Shown here piece after piece: positions 43,015 through 54,853 of a DNA stretch of 64,000 bases. The position numbers and the translations under genes were made by a program. This DNA is from Nemertoderma westbladi (Eukaryota > Xenacoelomorpha > Nemertodermatida > Nemertodermatidae), in contig JAUCBJ010000577.1 in NCBI GenBank assembly GCA_032718475.1, positions 1-64,000 on the forward strand, given 5' to 3'. The notes under the pieces were generated by a model. It had not been told where the DNA came from and did not search any database. It saw only the letters and a list, made by a program, of their open reading frames with translations. The stretch's first letter is position 1, and each line of letters begins with the position of its first letter.

Positions 43015-44474
43015 TGTTGCCGTTATCCCAACACCAGGGGGGAAAAACGCTGATGCTGGAGACGTGACTTTACAGACCACTGAGTCCCGGCCAGTCACCG
43101 GATATTGATTTTGGAGAAGGAATGATTTCTGAGATGCAGGGTTGCGGTTGAGAAAAAGCTGCATTAGTTGGATATACTCTTTAATGTAACTGAACTCTGT
43201 TGAACCTTGTCAACAATATTGAACCCTGATTAAGAATAATTTTGGGCTTCCCCAAATCAATATACACCAAATATTCACAATAATTATACACGATAATATA
43301 AATCCCTACGGTATATTATTTAATAACCCACTGTTCGCTCAGAATTTTAGCCTACCTAATGTTCCCCAGATTTTCCCTCGGTCCCAGTCTTAGTGCCGTA
43401 GTGTCGGTGTCGGTCGACCCTGTCGCGTGTCTGTTCCACCCCTCACGAACCCCGAAGGGAACGATCATCGAGAACCAGCACGGCTTGGCTAAGGGTCGGT
43501 CCAGTCGGTAGACTCTGTCGCGTATCCGTACCACCGTACCGTCGGTTCATCACAGAAACCCAACCACCTAGGCTTTCCGAGTCCGTTTCAGGCTCGTAGT
43601 TGCTTCGGCAGCCGAGAAACTGCTCCGAACAGTCGGTAGGCCAGTAGAGTCTAGTCGAGTCTAGTCCTTTGTCTTTCGACCCCATCGCATGTCCGTTCCA
43701 CCTCTCACAAACCCCGAAGGGAACGATCATCGAGAACCAGTACGGCTTGGCTAAGGGGTCTGTCGTCGGTTCCCGTCGCAAATCCCAGTACAAGCAGTCA
43801 GCGTTCCGAGTTCTTTTCAGTCTCGTAGTAGCTGCCGTTGACCAGAGACCGCTAAGGGCAGTTCTCGTCAAACCCGTCCTGTGGCCAGCCCTTTCGCATG
43901 TCCGTCCCACCCCTCACAAACCCCGAAGGGATCGGTCATCGAGAACCAGTACGGCTTAGGTCAGGGGGCAGTCGTTAGTTGACCACCCGTTCGCGTGTCC
44001 GCTCCACCCCTCACGAACCCCGGGGTTCGATCATCGAGAACCAGAACGGCTTGGCTACTAAGGGGCCGTCGGTGCCCGTCGCAAATCCCTGACACAAGCA
44101 GTCAGCGGTCCGAGTTCTTTTCAGTCTCGTAATGGCTGCTGTTGGCCAGGGACCGCTAAGGGCAGTCCTTGTCCTTTAGGCCTGGCGCATTACCAAATCC
44201 ACCCCTACAGGCAGCAGGAAGTTGGCTAGGGCCTAATAGTACTCAGGCTAACCTGAATACTGCTTGCATTTTCCATCCCCCCTGGCCCTTATAACTATGA
44301 AATTATTCCCGTACCCTGTAAGTTGCCCCAAAGTTCGCCCATAAATCGCCCCCAGTTTATTGAATGTGCCCAAAACCCATGGTCCCGCACCCAGTAGTAA
44401 TATCGGAATAATCAATTTTAATAAAATACAAAAATATTCAACTCGCGTTATGGAAAGTTGAAATACCGCGAACA
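43015..44474 (-). repeat. BEL#2 5' LTR (1460 bp)
   Basis: Counterpart of 32992-34599, with fewer internal units. In element orientation it starts TGTTCGCGGTATTT and ends CGGCAACA. It should hold the element promoter. TTCCGAG...TCGTA motifs lie at 43575, 43804 and 44108. Confidence 0.88.
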
Positions 44475-44973
44475 AGTCTCGCGCAGCTGCATAACCATGC
44501 AACATTTGAACGATCATATCTCAGCTATTTCAACGAAATTCAGATTGGGTTACATATTTGGAGTCCTTGCATTTCCAGCTTTCTAACAGTACCAACAAAT
44601 CATTATACTTTGAAGAATAACTGCGGTGTAACTGGTGTAATGTCGCTGGAGACACCTTTTTTTAAACGCTTGTTGCTAAAGATTGAAAGCAAAAATAAAA
44701 ATCACCCAGTCAGTAGTGGTCGGGAGGTGAAACTATCTCTGTTTCAAATTTCATGCAATCTCGTAAGATTTGTAAAATTTGGGGAAGGAGGGGAGGGGAG
44801 GGGGGGTGGGGCCATGTACCTGAATAACGACACTATTCCAGTACATGGTGTGTATATATGACACGGGTAACATTTATTTGATTGTATATCTCTAATTTAA
44901 CTCACGCCGTATCCGTGTGCGACTAGTTATTTTTTATTTAATTATTTTACTTTTAATTTTTTATATATTTCAG
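44475..44973. repeat. Dispersed repeat copy upstream of exon A
   Basis: 44490-44850 matches the family at 14640-14960 and 16330-16460 (ATCTCAGCTATTT, then a G-rich tract and ACATGGTGTGTAT). The end is a pyrimidine-rich stretch leading to the TTTCAG acceptor at 44973. No gene is seen. Confidence 0.6.
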
Positions 44974-47900
44974 TGAGAGCATTCAGTGGATAATATCAAA
45001 GAATAACCTTACATTATTAACGTATCCTAAACTAATAATCGACGTGCCACCGAAACGAGCCCCCGAAGAAGATAATGACAATACAACGGTTGTCCCAGAA
45101 GATAATGGGATTCAATTTGGTGAGTCTGAAACCTGATTATTTTATGAAACTAATTAATTATCACAATTGATTGTCATTTTTTTTATTTTAATTTTTTTCA
45201 ATAAATTCATGCCAACAGCTATCTAGTTTCCATTCCTTGTATAATGGAGTTACCCGAACTCCTGTCTTCGTAACATTAACATTCCATTATTATACTTGAC
45301 TAATATTGGTAATGCAGTTCTTGATCACCCCTTTTAGAATCCACCCTTATATTAGTCCGCATTCGCACTCAAGTCAAAACCAAACATCATGAAGTTGACA
45401 CATTGAAACACTGAAGATGAAATTACAATATTCTATAATAATGATATTTTTTTTAATTTATTATACTTTTGGCTTTTGAATGTTGTGTTTTGACTTGATT
45501 ATCGGAAGCCGGCCTAACATTTAATCCTAAATTGAAAACCAACACTTTGAACGCAACAATAATTAATTTCGAAAATAATCATGTAAAAATTGAATTATCT
45601 TGTTCTCATTTATGTTCTCATATTGAGATACACAGTGTTATTTCAAATAGAAAAAAGCTTTATAATGTTTATTATTAGTTAATATATTTAGTTAATAATT
45701 ATTGTTAATGTAGTTTTTGATGTACTAATGATCCTTACCGGTACCGGTACATTACGTCGCATTACCCCGACCCGAATTTGAACTCAAAGTAATTTTGTAT
45801 TTTTAGGATCCGTTTCATACGAATTTCAAGTTGTGGCTGATATTAGTGTTTCTTGTATGATAGACCCAGGAAACGTAAAGAGCCATCTGGCGGAAGGTTT
45901 ACGCATTGATATTGGGTACATTCAAAACGTGGACGTTAAGGTTTGACATGCTACACAATAATAAATGTACTCGACTGAATAATATTACCTATATTATTAC
46001 TATGCATTATAATATAAAATCAACTGCCCAAAATTTGCTGAGTTGTTTAATGTCTTGTAAATCTGGTTATGTTTTGGCGAAATGAGTGGTGGAACGTTTT
46101 ATTTATATTAAAGCATATTTCTGTCAGATTCCTATGAATGAGAGATTTGTGGTGGAAGTGTTGTACGCCTGCGGATTTCTCAAATTATCCTATAAATATA
46201 ATATATCATTCTATTTTGTTGTTATTTTTAGGTCAAGTTTCTGGCCAGCCGCGAAAGTCTCATAACTGTAGCGTTCACTCTAACTGCACCGGAAGTTGAG
46301 TTAGAAGAACTGGCTTTGAGGACTCACGAAAGCATTAAAAATCAGCAGCTCGAACTTCCTTGCCAGTTGGTGTCTGCACTAGGTTAGCGCACAAGAACTG
46401 CCTTGCCAGTTGGTGTCTGCACTAGGTTAGCGCACTGGAACTGCCTTACCAGTTGGTGTCTGCACTAGGTTAGCGCACAAGAACTGCCTTGCCAGTTGGT
46501 GTCTGCACTAGGTTAGCGCACTGGAACTGCCTTGCCAGTTGGTGTCTGCACTAGGTTAGCGCACTCGAACTGCCTTACCAGTTGGTGTCTGCACTAGGTT
46601 AGCGCACAAGAACTGCCTTGCCAGTTGGTGTCTGCACTAGGTTAGCGCACTGGAACTGCCTTGCCAGTTGGTGTCTGCACTAGGTTAGCGCACTCGAACT
46701 GCCTTACCAGTTGGTGTCTGCACTAGGTTAGCGCACAAGAACTGCCTTGCCAGTTGGTGTCTGCACTAGGTTAGCGCACTGGAACTGCCTTGCCAGTTGG
46801 TGTCTGCACTAGGTTAGCGCACTCGAACTGCCTTGCCAGTTGGTGTCTGCACTAGGTTAGTGCACAAGAACTGCCTTACCAGTTGGTGTCTGCACTAGGT
46901 TAGCGCACTCGAACTGCCTTGCCAGTTGGTGTCTGCACTAGGTTAGTGCACAAGAACTGCCTTACCAGTTGGTGTCTGCACTAGGTTAGCGCACTGGAAC
47001 TGCCTTGCCAGTTGGTGTCTGCACTAGGTTAGCGCACTCGAACTGCCTTGCCAGTTGGTGTCTGCACTAGGTTAGTGCACAAGAACTGCCTTACCAGTTG
47101 GTGTCTGCACTAGGTTAGCGCACTCGAACTGCCTTGCCAGTTGGTGTCTGCACTAGGTTAGCGCACTGGAACTGCCTTGCCAGTTGGTGTCTGCACTAGG
47201 TTAGTGCACAAGAACTGCCTTACCAGTTGGTGTCTGCACTAGGTTAGCGCACTCGAACTGCCTTGCCAGTTGGTGTCTGCACTAGGTTAGCGCACTCGAA
47301 CTGCCTTGCCTGTTGGTGTCTGAACTAGGTTAGCGCACTGGAACTGCCTTGCCAGTTGGTGTCTACACTAGGTTAGCGCACTCGAACTGCCTTGCCAGTT
47401 GGTGTCTGCACTAGGTTAGTGCACAAGAACTGCCTTACCAGTTGGTGTCTGCACTAGGTTAGCGCACTCGAACTGCCTTGCCAGTTGGTGTCTGCACTAG
47501 GTTAGCGCACTGGAACTGCCTTGCCAGTTGGTGTCTGCACTAGGTTAGCGCACTGGAACTGCCTTGCCAGTTGGTGTCTGCACTAGGTTAGCGCACTGGA
47601 ACTGCCTTGCCAGTTGTTGTCTGCACTAGGTTAGTGCACAAGAACTGCCTTACCAGTTGGTGTCTGCACTAGGTTAGCGCACTCGAACTGCCTTGCCAGT
47701 TGGTGTCTGCACTAGGTTAGCGCACTGGAACTGCCTTGCCAGTTGGTGTCTGCACTAGGTTAGTGCACATGAACTGCCTTACCAGTTGGTGTCTGCACTA
47801 GGTTAGCGCACTCGAACTGCCTTGCCAGTTGGTGTCTGCACTAGGTTAGCGCACTGGAACTGCCTTGCCAGTTGGTGTCTGCACTAGGTTAGCGCACTGG

Positions 47901-49232
47901 AACTGCCTTGCCAGTTGGTGTCTGCACTAGGTTAGCGCACTGGAACTGCCTTGCCAGTTGTTGTCTGCACTAGGTTAGTGCACAAGAACTGCCTTACCAG
48001 TTGGTGTCTGCACTAGGTTAGCGCACTCGAACTGCCTTGCCAGTTGGTGTCTGCACTAGGTTAGCGCACTCGAACTGCCTTGCCTATTGGTGTCTGAACT
48101 AGGTTAGCGCACTGGAACTGCCTTGCCAGTTGGTGTCTGCACTAGGTTAGCGCACTCGAACTGCCTTGCCAGTTGGTGTCTGCACTAGGTTAGTGCACAA
48201 GAACTGCCTTACCAGTTGGTGTCTGCACTAGGTTAGCGCACTCGAACTGCCTTGCCAGTTGGTGTCTGCACTAGGTTAGCGCACTGGAACTGCCTTGCCA
48301 GTTGGTGTCTGCACTAGGTTAGCGCACTGGAACTGCCTTGCCAGTTGTTGTCTGCACTAGGTTAGTGCACAAGAACTGCCTTACCAGTTGGTGTCTGCAC
48401 TAGGTTAGCGCACTCGAACTGCCTTGCCAGTTGGTGTCTGCACTAGGTTAGCGCACTGGAACTGCCTTGCCAGTTGGTGTCTGCACTAGGTTAGCGCACT
48501 GGAACTGCCTTGCCAGTTGTTATCTGCACTAGGTTAGCGCACTCGAACTGCCTTGCCAGTTGGTGTCTGCACTAGGTTAGCGCACACAAACTGCCTTACC
48601 AGTTGGTGTCTGCACTAGGTTAGCGCACTCGAACTGCCTTACCAGTTGGTGTCTGCACTAGGTTAGCGCACTCGAACTGCCTTACCAGTTGGTGTCTGCA
48701 CTAGGTTAGCGCACTCGAACTGCCTTGCCAGTTGGTGTCTGCACTAGGTTAGCGCACACGAACTGCCTTGCCAGTTGGTGTCTGCACTAGGTTAGCGCAC
48801 ACAAACTGCCTTACCAGTTGGTGTCTGCACTAGGTTAGCGCACTCGAACTGCCTTACCAGTTGGTGTCTGCACTAGGATATTTAACGTTGTTTTTATTGT
48901 TGCATGTTGTTAGAGCTATGAGTTCCATGATATTTCAAGTGTATATATTACCTTTGTATTACAACTTAAGAGATCTCAAAGTTTCTTCCAATATTTGTTT
49001 AGGAAGCCCCCAGTTCTCCTACATCAGTAGCTATGCCGAATCGGTAATAGTTCCCGTTCTCATTGCACTTATATGTCTCCTTCTTCTCATCCTCATTATC
49101 GTTGTATCTGTCGTGGCTTCGCGAAGAAGGGCTACTTACAGTGGAAGTCGTGGGCCTTCTCTACTTAACGCGGATGCAACGGACGATGTTTCGGAAGAAA
49201 AACCTTCCCCAGCGGTTGTAAAACGTGAACAA
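44974..49232 (+). CDS. Single-pass membrane protein gene, four internal exons (partial)
   Basis: Exons with matching phases: A 44974-45119 (acceptor TTTCAG, donor GTGAGT), B 45807-45940 (donor GTTTGA), C 46232-46382 (donor GTTAGC), D 49003-49232 (acceptor TTTAG, donor GTTAGT). Joined, they give an ectodomain with ISKNNLTLLTYPKLIIDVPP, SYEFQVVADISVSCMIDPG, and VKFLASRESLITVAFTL, then a membrane helix (SVIVPVLIALICLLLLILII) and a basic stop-transfer RRR with a cytoplasmic start. The ectodomain before the helix has an alternating pattern reminiscent of a SEA-like or similar small alpha/beta domain; the family is not identified. The 5' and 3' exons are not found in the window. The C-D intron holds the 43-bp array. 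BEL#2 upstream may lie in an earlier intron. Confidence 0.65.
46383..48879 (+). repeat. 43-bp tandem array derived from the exon C / splice-donor junction, about 58 copies
   Basis: The unit contains CTTGCCAGTTGGTGTCTGCA, then CTAG and GTTAGCGCAC. The last 33 bases of exon C plus the first 10 of its intron are the apparent founder; exon C differs from the units by CTTCCTTG for CTGCCTTG. Each copy ends CTAG|GTTAGC and so repeats the donor. Copies vary at a few places (GCGCACTGGA, GCGCACTCGA, GTGCACAAGA). Higher-order repetition of these variants is visible. The final copy runs into GATATTTAACG, without a GT. Confidence 0.93.
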
Positions 49233-49274
49233 GTTAGTATCAATGCGTTTGATTTATTCTTTCTAAAAATGTAA

Positions 49275-51219
49275 GTTAGAGAATTTAAGAATGACGTAGC
49301 TATGTATATCTACCGTATACGGACTACCGGTACCATCTTTAGGTGACTGATATATGATAGTCATATACGCTCCGGTGTAAAGTGTATGTTTGTTCAAATT
49401 TATTGAACAAAAACATTATGAAGCGATAAAGTTTCTTTTTTTTAATATACACCCCATAATCGGGGTAAATGATTGTTTAATCATTATAAATAAAATTTAA
49501 ACAACATAGTTTAAAAATATCATGTTAAATTAGCACAGTTAATTTCAGCACAATTTCACAGCATTCGATAATGATTTCAAAGAGGGACGGTTGGGGCAGT
49601 CTAGCACGTGGTACAGGGTGATAATAGGCTGAGCCGCCGCAAAAATCTGCAGAAACACTGATCCGATCGATCGTGGAATGGTTCAGAGTTTGTGCATAAG
49701 TTGGAGTGCCAACCATGGGCCGTAGTTTTGGTTATGATGGCGGATCTGTTGGAGGGCTCCTATCCAAGAGGAATTTATAAACGCCGGTCCATTTAAGAAG
49801 CCCTGGTTTATAAAATTACCATCACGCTCTAGTCCGTATTGTCTGTAGTCTTCAATTTTTTCGAGTTTGAAGACGTTCTGTGTTTTATCAATCATATCCT
49901 CACATCCTCAATGTTCCTTCATTTACGGCTCTGAGAGCCATCGTAGCTGGGGCAGTTTCTAAAACATTGATATGGCGGGTATCGTTCGACCTTTAACAAC
50001 AATACAACTTTTTCACTTACCACCCCCTTGAGACGGTCTTAAAATTAACTTTGCAACGCTCGGAGTTTGTTAAACAGTTAAGCACTTTGGGTCGACGGAA
50101 TTTTTTCCATGTAATTATCGCATGGGACAACATACCCTCTCCCATTATGTAGCTTTGTGTTTTGCAATGTAATTTTTAAAAGCACCATTATTGCGATAAC
50201 ACAAGAGTTGACGGGTACCCACTACAGCGCTGTTGTACGCATTTAGATGTGGTAGACTTATTACGAATATTATTGTCTTGCAGTGGGACTTTGTTAGTAT
50301 TGCGAATAATTACGATAAATAGATTGATTGCTTATCATGTTATACTAATTGTGTGTATATCTAAGATAGAAGTTGGTAATTCCCCGGCCACGTTTATCTC
50401 TAAGAACTTACTTATAATGGTCTAGGCATGTGATTTAATTATATGATTAATTATTTAACTACCAATACATAGGTTTTATACCATTACAATTACGCTATTA
50501 ATTATTTATTTATTGAAAGTTAATTATAATTAAGAATTGTGATAGAAATAATTTATCAAACATACGAATTTATAATAATTTGCAACATTCAAAAAGAAAA
50601 AAAGCAAACAGTCGGCCGAAGCCGGAGGCGACCCGAAGGCTCCTCTTTCGATAGCTTCTACCCGAGGGTATGGGTGGGCGCTACTCCTATCCCAAGATTT
50701 GCTCCCAGTTATTTAACTGGTACTCATTAACAAATAATTAAAATTAAATTATAAAATAAAATTAAATTAAAAAAGTATTAAATGATAATTACATTCCATT
50801 ATCTACCAACTGCGTATATTGGTGGGGTTGCCACCCAACTCTCCTGGCATTTGTTACTTTTGTTTAAAAATAGCTTTTATCCGCTCTTTTAAGTTAAAAT
50901 TAAAATTTATTTTAAGATTGCTTTTTACTGTATTTATATCCTAATGGGGTTTGAAGATCTTTTTACCTAGTAATACAAAACTTAAAGGATATTTCTAAAT
51001 ATTTTGGCATTTAGCTTTGGATAATACTTAGTTAAACACAAAAAACCCATCATAGACACTCTACCCTGTATCCACGGAATATCAACAAAAGCATTTCTTT
51101 TATATCTGGCCGGCGACACAATTTGTCACGAGACTACGAATGTCCATGGAGGGAAGAACTTCACCATTGATTTCACCATATAACTACAGATTGCTTCTAG
51201 TGTTGGTCTTGTTGTAAAT
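49275..51219. other. AT-rich intergenic or intronic DNA with dispersed repeat pieces
   Basis: Short minus-strand frames at 49525-49895 (NQGFLNGPAFINSSW, LEKIEDYRQYGLERD) look protein-like but belong to no family I recognise. 50440-50850 resembles 63440-63690 (ACCAATAC, ATACCATTACAA, GGGTTGCCA). 50610-50730 is a GC-richer fragment, possibly of a dispersed repeat. No gene is supported. Confidence 0.4.
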
Positions 51220-51735
51220 TCCAAGAAAACCAACCTCGACAGTCAACCTAGACAGCCCTTAAGAAATGTCTGATCGTAAGGGTATAAGCTCTAAGGACGG
51301 CTTTCTTGAGCACGTGGATGACTTCTGCTACTTGGGATCATGGAACAGAAAGTCATTTCACAAGAATGCTGCGCCGGGCTCATTGTATCAAGTACAATGA
51401 ATACATCTCCAATAAGACTCTATAAAACATTGGAGGTGTTCCATTAGCTTGACACTTGAACGGAACCGTCTCCGCTTTGCAGGACATTGCTTTCGCCGTG
51501 AGGACCAGCCAGTGCATAATCTTGTGCTTTGACCCCCTCATGGAGCAAATAAGAATATGACTTCTTGAGACGCATTCTTGGGACACTGGCCTTGAAATGC
51601 GGATGATCTAGCAAATGGCATGGGTGATACAGTGTTGTGGCGGCGCAATTTTGTGCCGGCACAGCATTCTTAATATATATATGTAATATATATATATAAT
51701 GCAGCATGCCGAACGTAGTAGTAGTAGTAGAACTA
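51220..51735 (+). mobile_element. LINE#2 family 3' end
   Basis: It matches the 3' part of the nested LINE (around GGATGACTTCTGCTACTTGG, then CGCCGTGAGGACCAGCCAGT) and ends with TAG repeats at 51717-51730. A (TA)n insertion precedes the end. Inactive. Confidence 0.7.
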
Positions 51736-52201
51736 CGGATGTTAGTGAAAAAAGAATAATAATTACAATGAACTTCATTGTTATTTACTTTACTTGCAAA
51801 ACCATTGGAATAATATGTTTTTAATAACTTTATTTTTTTCTTAGACTTACATTTATCGCTCTGTTAGATTGGAGTGATATGAACTAGTGCGGAAAAATAT
51901 ATAGAACCCTTTACAGTGCACACTACTATCCTGTTAAACAGGTACGGTTACATCAAAATATAAACACTAAAGAATATAGTTAATTTAATGGTTAGCTATT
52001 TAGCTATTTAGTGATTTTTGTAATTAATTGAACATTATAATTATATACGATTCATCTAAATTTTGCTTAAATTTTGCTTAGTAATTTAATTTTAATTGAA
52101 TTTAATTTATATATAATCAATATCATATCATAATAAACCTAACAAGATGGAAAGAGTTGACTGAAACGAAATCTAATATAACTACGTATTACGTGCTCAT
52201 T
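51736..52201. other. AT-rich intergenic DNA
   Basis: No gene or clear repeat is seen up to the left edge of the foldback element. Confidence 0.4.
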
Positions 52202-54541
52202 TATGGCATACATTTAGTATTAATATGCAATGTTTTTTTCTCAGTGTATTTATTTTCTCAATGTTTTTTTTCTCAATATTTGATTGGTCATGCTTTTTTT
52301 CTCAACATCTGATTGGTCAAATCTAAAATAATTATTTTCTCAATGTATTTATTTTCTCAATGTTTTTTTTCTCAATATCCGATTGGCTAATCCGAGTATT
52401 TATATTCTCAATATCTGATTGGCTGAGCCCGGCCTTTTTTTCTCAATATCCGATTGGTTAATCCGTGTATTTATTTTCTCAATATCTGATTGGTCGCACC
52501 TCCAGCTGTCATCCTTTAGGTCCCTCTGCCGCCTGTGGCCTGTGACGTGCATCTAGTAGTCTATTACTGTATTATTACAGTATTATAATAAGTACTGCTG
52601 TAAACTGTCCACTGTCTGGTCTGTGTAAAGGTATAAGTCCATTACAGCATCGCCTACCGGTACAATAGGCAGAGATAGCAGAATAACCTACTGTAGATGC
52701 TGACAGCTGGAGGTGCGACCAATCAGATATTGAGAAAATAAGTATACGGATTAACCAATCGGATATAGAGAAAAAAATCATGGTTCATCCAATCAGGAAG
52801 ATATTGAGCAAAAAAGGCAGGGCTCGGCCAATCAGACACTGATAAAAAAATACACGGTTTATCCAATCGGATATTGAGCAAAAAAGGCAGGGCTCGGCCA
52901 ATCAGAGACTGAGTAAAAAATACACTGTTTATCCAATCGGATATTGAGTAAAAAAGGCAGGGCTCGGCCAATCAGACACTGAGAAAAAAATACACGGTTT
53001 ATCCAATCGGATATTGAGTAAAAAAGGCAGGGCTCGGCCAATCAGAGACTGAGTAAAAAATACACTGTTTATCCAATCGGATATTGAGTAAAAAAGGCAG
53101 GGCTCGGCCAATCAGAGACTGAGTAAAAAATACACTGTTTATCCAATCGGATATTGAGTAAAAAAGGCAGGGCTCGGCCAATCAGACACTGAGAAAAAAA
53201 TACACGGTTTATCCAATCGGATATTGAGCAAAAAGGGTAGGGCTCGGCCAATCAGACACTGAGAAAAAAATACACGGTTTATCCAATCGGATATTGAGCA
53301 AAAAGGGTAGGGCTCGGCCAATCAGACATTGAGAAAAAAATACACGGTTTATCCAATCGGATATTGAGTAAAAAAGGCAGGGCTCGGCCAATCAGACACT
53401 GAGAAAAAAATACACGGTTTATCCAATCGGATATTGAGCAAAAAGGGTAGGGCTCGGCCAATCAGACACTGAGAAAAAAAATACACGGTTTATCCAATCG
53501 GATATTGAGCAAAAAGGGTATGGCTCGGCCAATCAGACACTGATAAAAAAATACACGGTTTATCCAATCGGATATTGAGCAAAAAAGGCAGGGCTCGGCC
53601 AATCAGACATTGAGAAAAAAATACACGGTTTATCCAATCGGATATTGAGCAAAAAGGGTAGGGCTCGGCCAATCAGACACTGAGAAAAAAATACACGGTT
53701 TATCCAATCGGATATTGAGCAAAAAAGGCAGGGCTCGGCCAATCAGACACTGAGAAAAAAATACACGGTTTATCCAATCGGATATTGAGCAAAAAAGGTA
53801 GGGCTCGGACAATCAGATATTGGGAAAAAATTACCCAGTTTATCCAATCGGATATTGAGCAAAAAAGGTAGGGCTCGGCCAATCAGACACTGAGAAAAAA
53901 ATACACGGTTTATCCAATCGGATATTGAGCAAAAAGGGTAGGGCTCGGCCAATCAGACACTGAGAAAAAAATACACGGTTTATCCAATCGGATATTGAGC
54001 AAAAAAGGCAGGGCTCGGCCAATCAGACACTGAGAAAAAAATACACGGTTTATCCAATCGGATATTGAGCAAAAAAGGCAGGGCTCGGCCAATCAGACAT
54101 TGAGAAAAAAATACACGGTTTATCCAATCGGATATTGAGCAAAAAGGGTAGGGCTCGGCCAATCAGACACTGAGAAAAAAATACACGGTTTATCCAATCG
54201 GATATTGAGCAAAAAAGGCAGGGCTCGGCCAATCAGACATTGAGAAAAAAATACACGGTTTATCCAATCGGATGTTGAGCAAAAAAGGTAGGGCTCGGAC
54301 AATCAGATATTGGGAAAAAATTACCCAGTTTATCCAATCGGATATTGAGCAAAAAAGGTAGGGCTCGGCCAATCAGACACTGAGAAAAAAATACACTGTT
54401 TATCCAATCGGATATTGAGCAAAAAAGGTAAGGCTCGGCCAATCAGATATTGAGAAAAAAAAACCATTAAGAAAAAAAACATTGAGAAAATAAATACACT
54501 GAGAAAAATACATTGAATATTAATACTAAATGTATGCCATA
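52202..54541. mobile_element. Foldback-type element with inverted arms of tandem CCAAT-containing units
   Basis: The ends are inverted copies: TATGGCATACATTTAGTATT at 52202 and AATACTAAATGTATGCCATA ending 54541. The left arm (to about 52520) has a few ATTGG-bearing units; the right arm (from about 52690) is a long array of the same sequence on the other strand. A 170-bp single-copy centre has mirrored edges (CACCTCCAGCTGTCA and TGACAGCTGGAGGTG). Flanking CTCATT (52196-52201) and CTCGTT (54542-54547) may be a decayed target duplication. No transposase is seen, so it is non-autonomous. The structure resembles foldback elements. Confidence 0.75.
52775..54450 (+). repeat. 70-bp tandem array, about 24 copies, two CCAAT boxes each
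   Basis: Each unit has GGCTCGGCCAATCAGACACT followed later by TTTATCCAATCGGATATTGA, with A-runs between. GGCCAATCAG is an excellent match to the CCAAT-box consensus bound by NF-Y; ATCCAATCGG is a fair one. The roughly 70-bp period keeps about 35 bp between boxes. The array ends about 400 bp before the otopetrin ATG. Confidence 0.9.
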
Positions 54542-54853
54542 CTCGTTCGCTCGACTCTAAACGATCGCTCAAAAATAAAGTGCTAATATATTTAAGTAAT
54601 TATTTCCATGTAATAAATAATATGCATGCTATTATTTCCAAATATATTTTCCACTGGTTTACCATTTCTATTAAGTTGACATTGTGTAATTATTTTTATT
54701 TATATTTTATATTAAATTCCTTACATTGTTAGTTACTGTAAATAAATCAAGAAAAAATAACAGAAGATCAAAAATATTTAAAGAAGTGATAGTATTTGGA
54801 TGAGTCAGTGTGATTGTCTTCTAGATATTAATCTTATTTATAAATAATTGATT

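Larger units (their letters stand above)
32992..44474 (-). mobile_element. BEL/Pao LTR retrotransposon no. 2, pol-deleted, with extra 3' ORF
   Basis: A minus-strand element of about 11.5 kb. In element orientation: 5' LTR (44474-43015), leader with a small ORF, gag-protease ORF, remnant integrase C-terminus, a spacer with tandem repeats, an 866-codon third ORF, a polypurine tract (TTGGGGGGGAC) and 3' LTR (34599-32992). The LTRs start TGTTCGCGG and end GGCAACA. RT, RNase H and the integrase core are missing, so it can move only with help from a relative, yet gag-protease and the third ORF are fully open. No clear primer-binding site or target duplication was found. Confidence 0.88.

Noticed and set aside
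32980-44485. Target-site duplication for BEL#2
   Set aside because: Only AGT is shared on both sides, too short to count; BEL elements usually duplicate about five bases.
46383-48879. Possible CRISPR-like array
   Set aside because: Units are contiguous 43-bp repeats with no unique spacers, inside an intron of a eukaryotic gene.
50539-50730. Possible last exon of the membrane-protein gene
   Set aside because: An acceptor-like CAG precedes it, but the reading frame gives no convincing tail and the sequence looks like a dispersed repeat.
52723-54572. Series of 60-codon minus-strand ORFs of the MAEPCLFYSISDW type
   Set aside because: They are spaced exactly 70 bp apart and come from the tandem unit of the foldback element; not genes.
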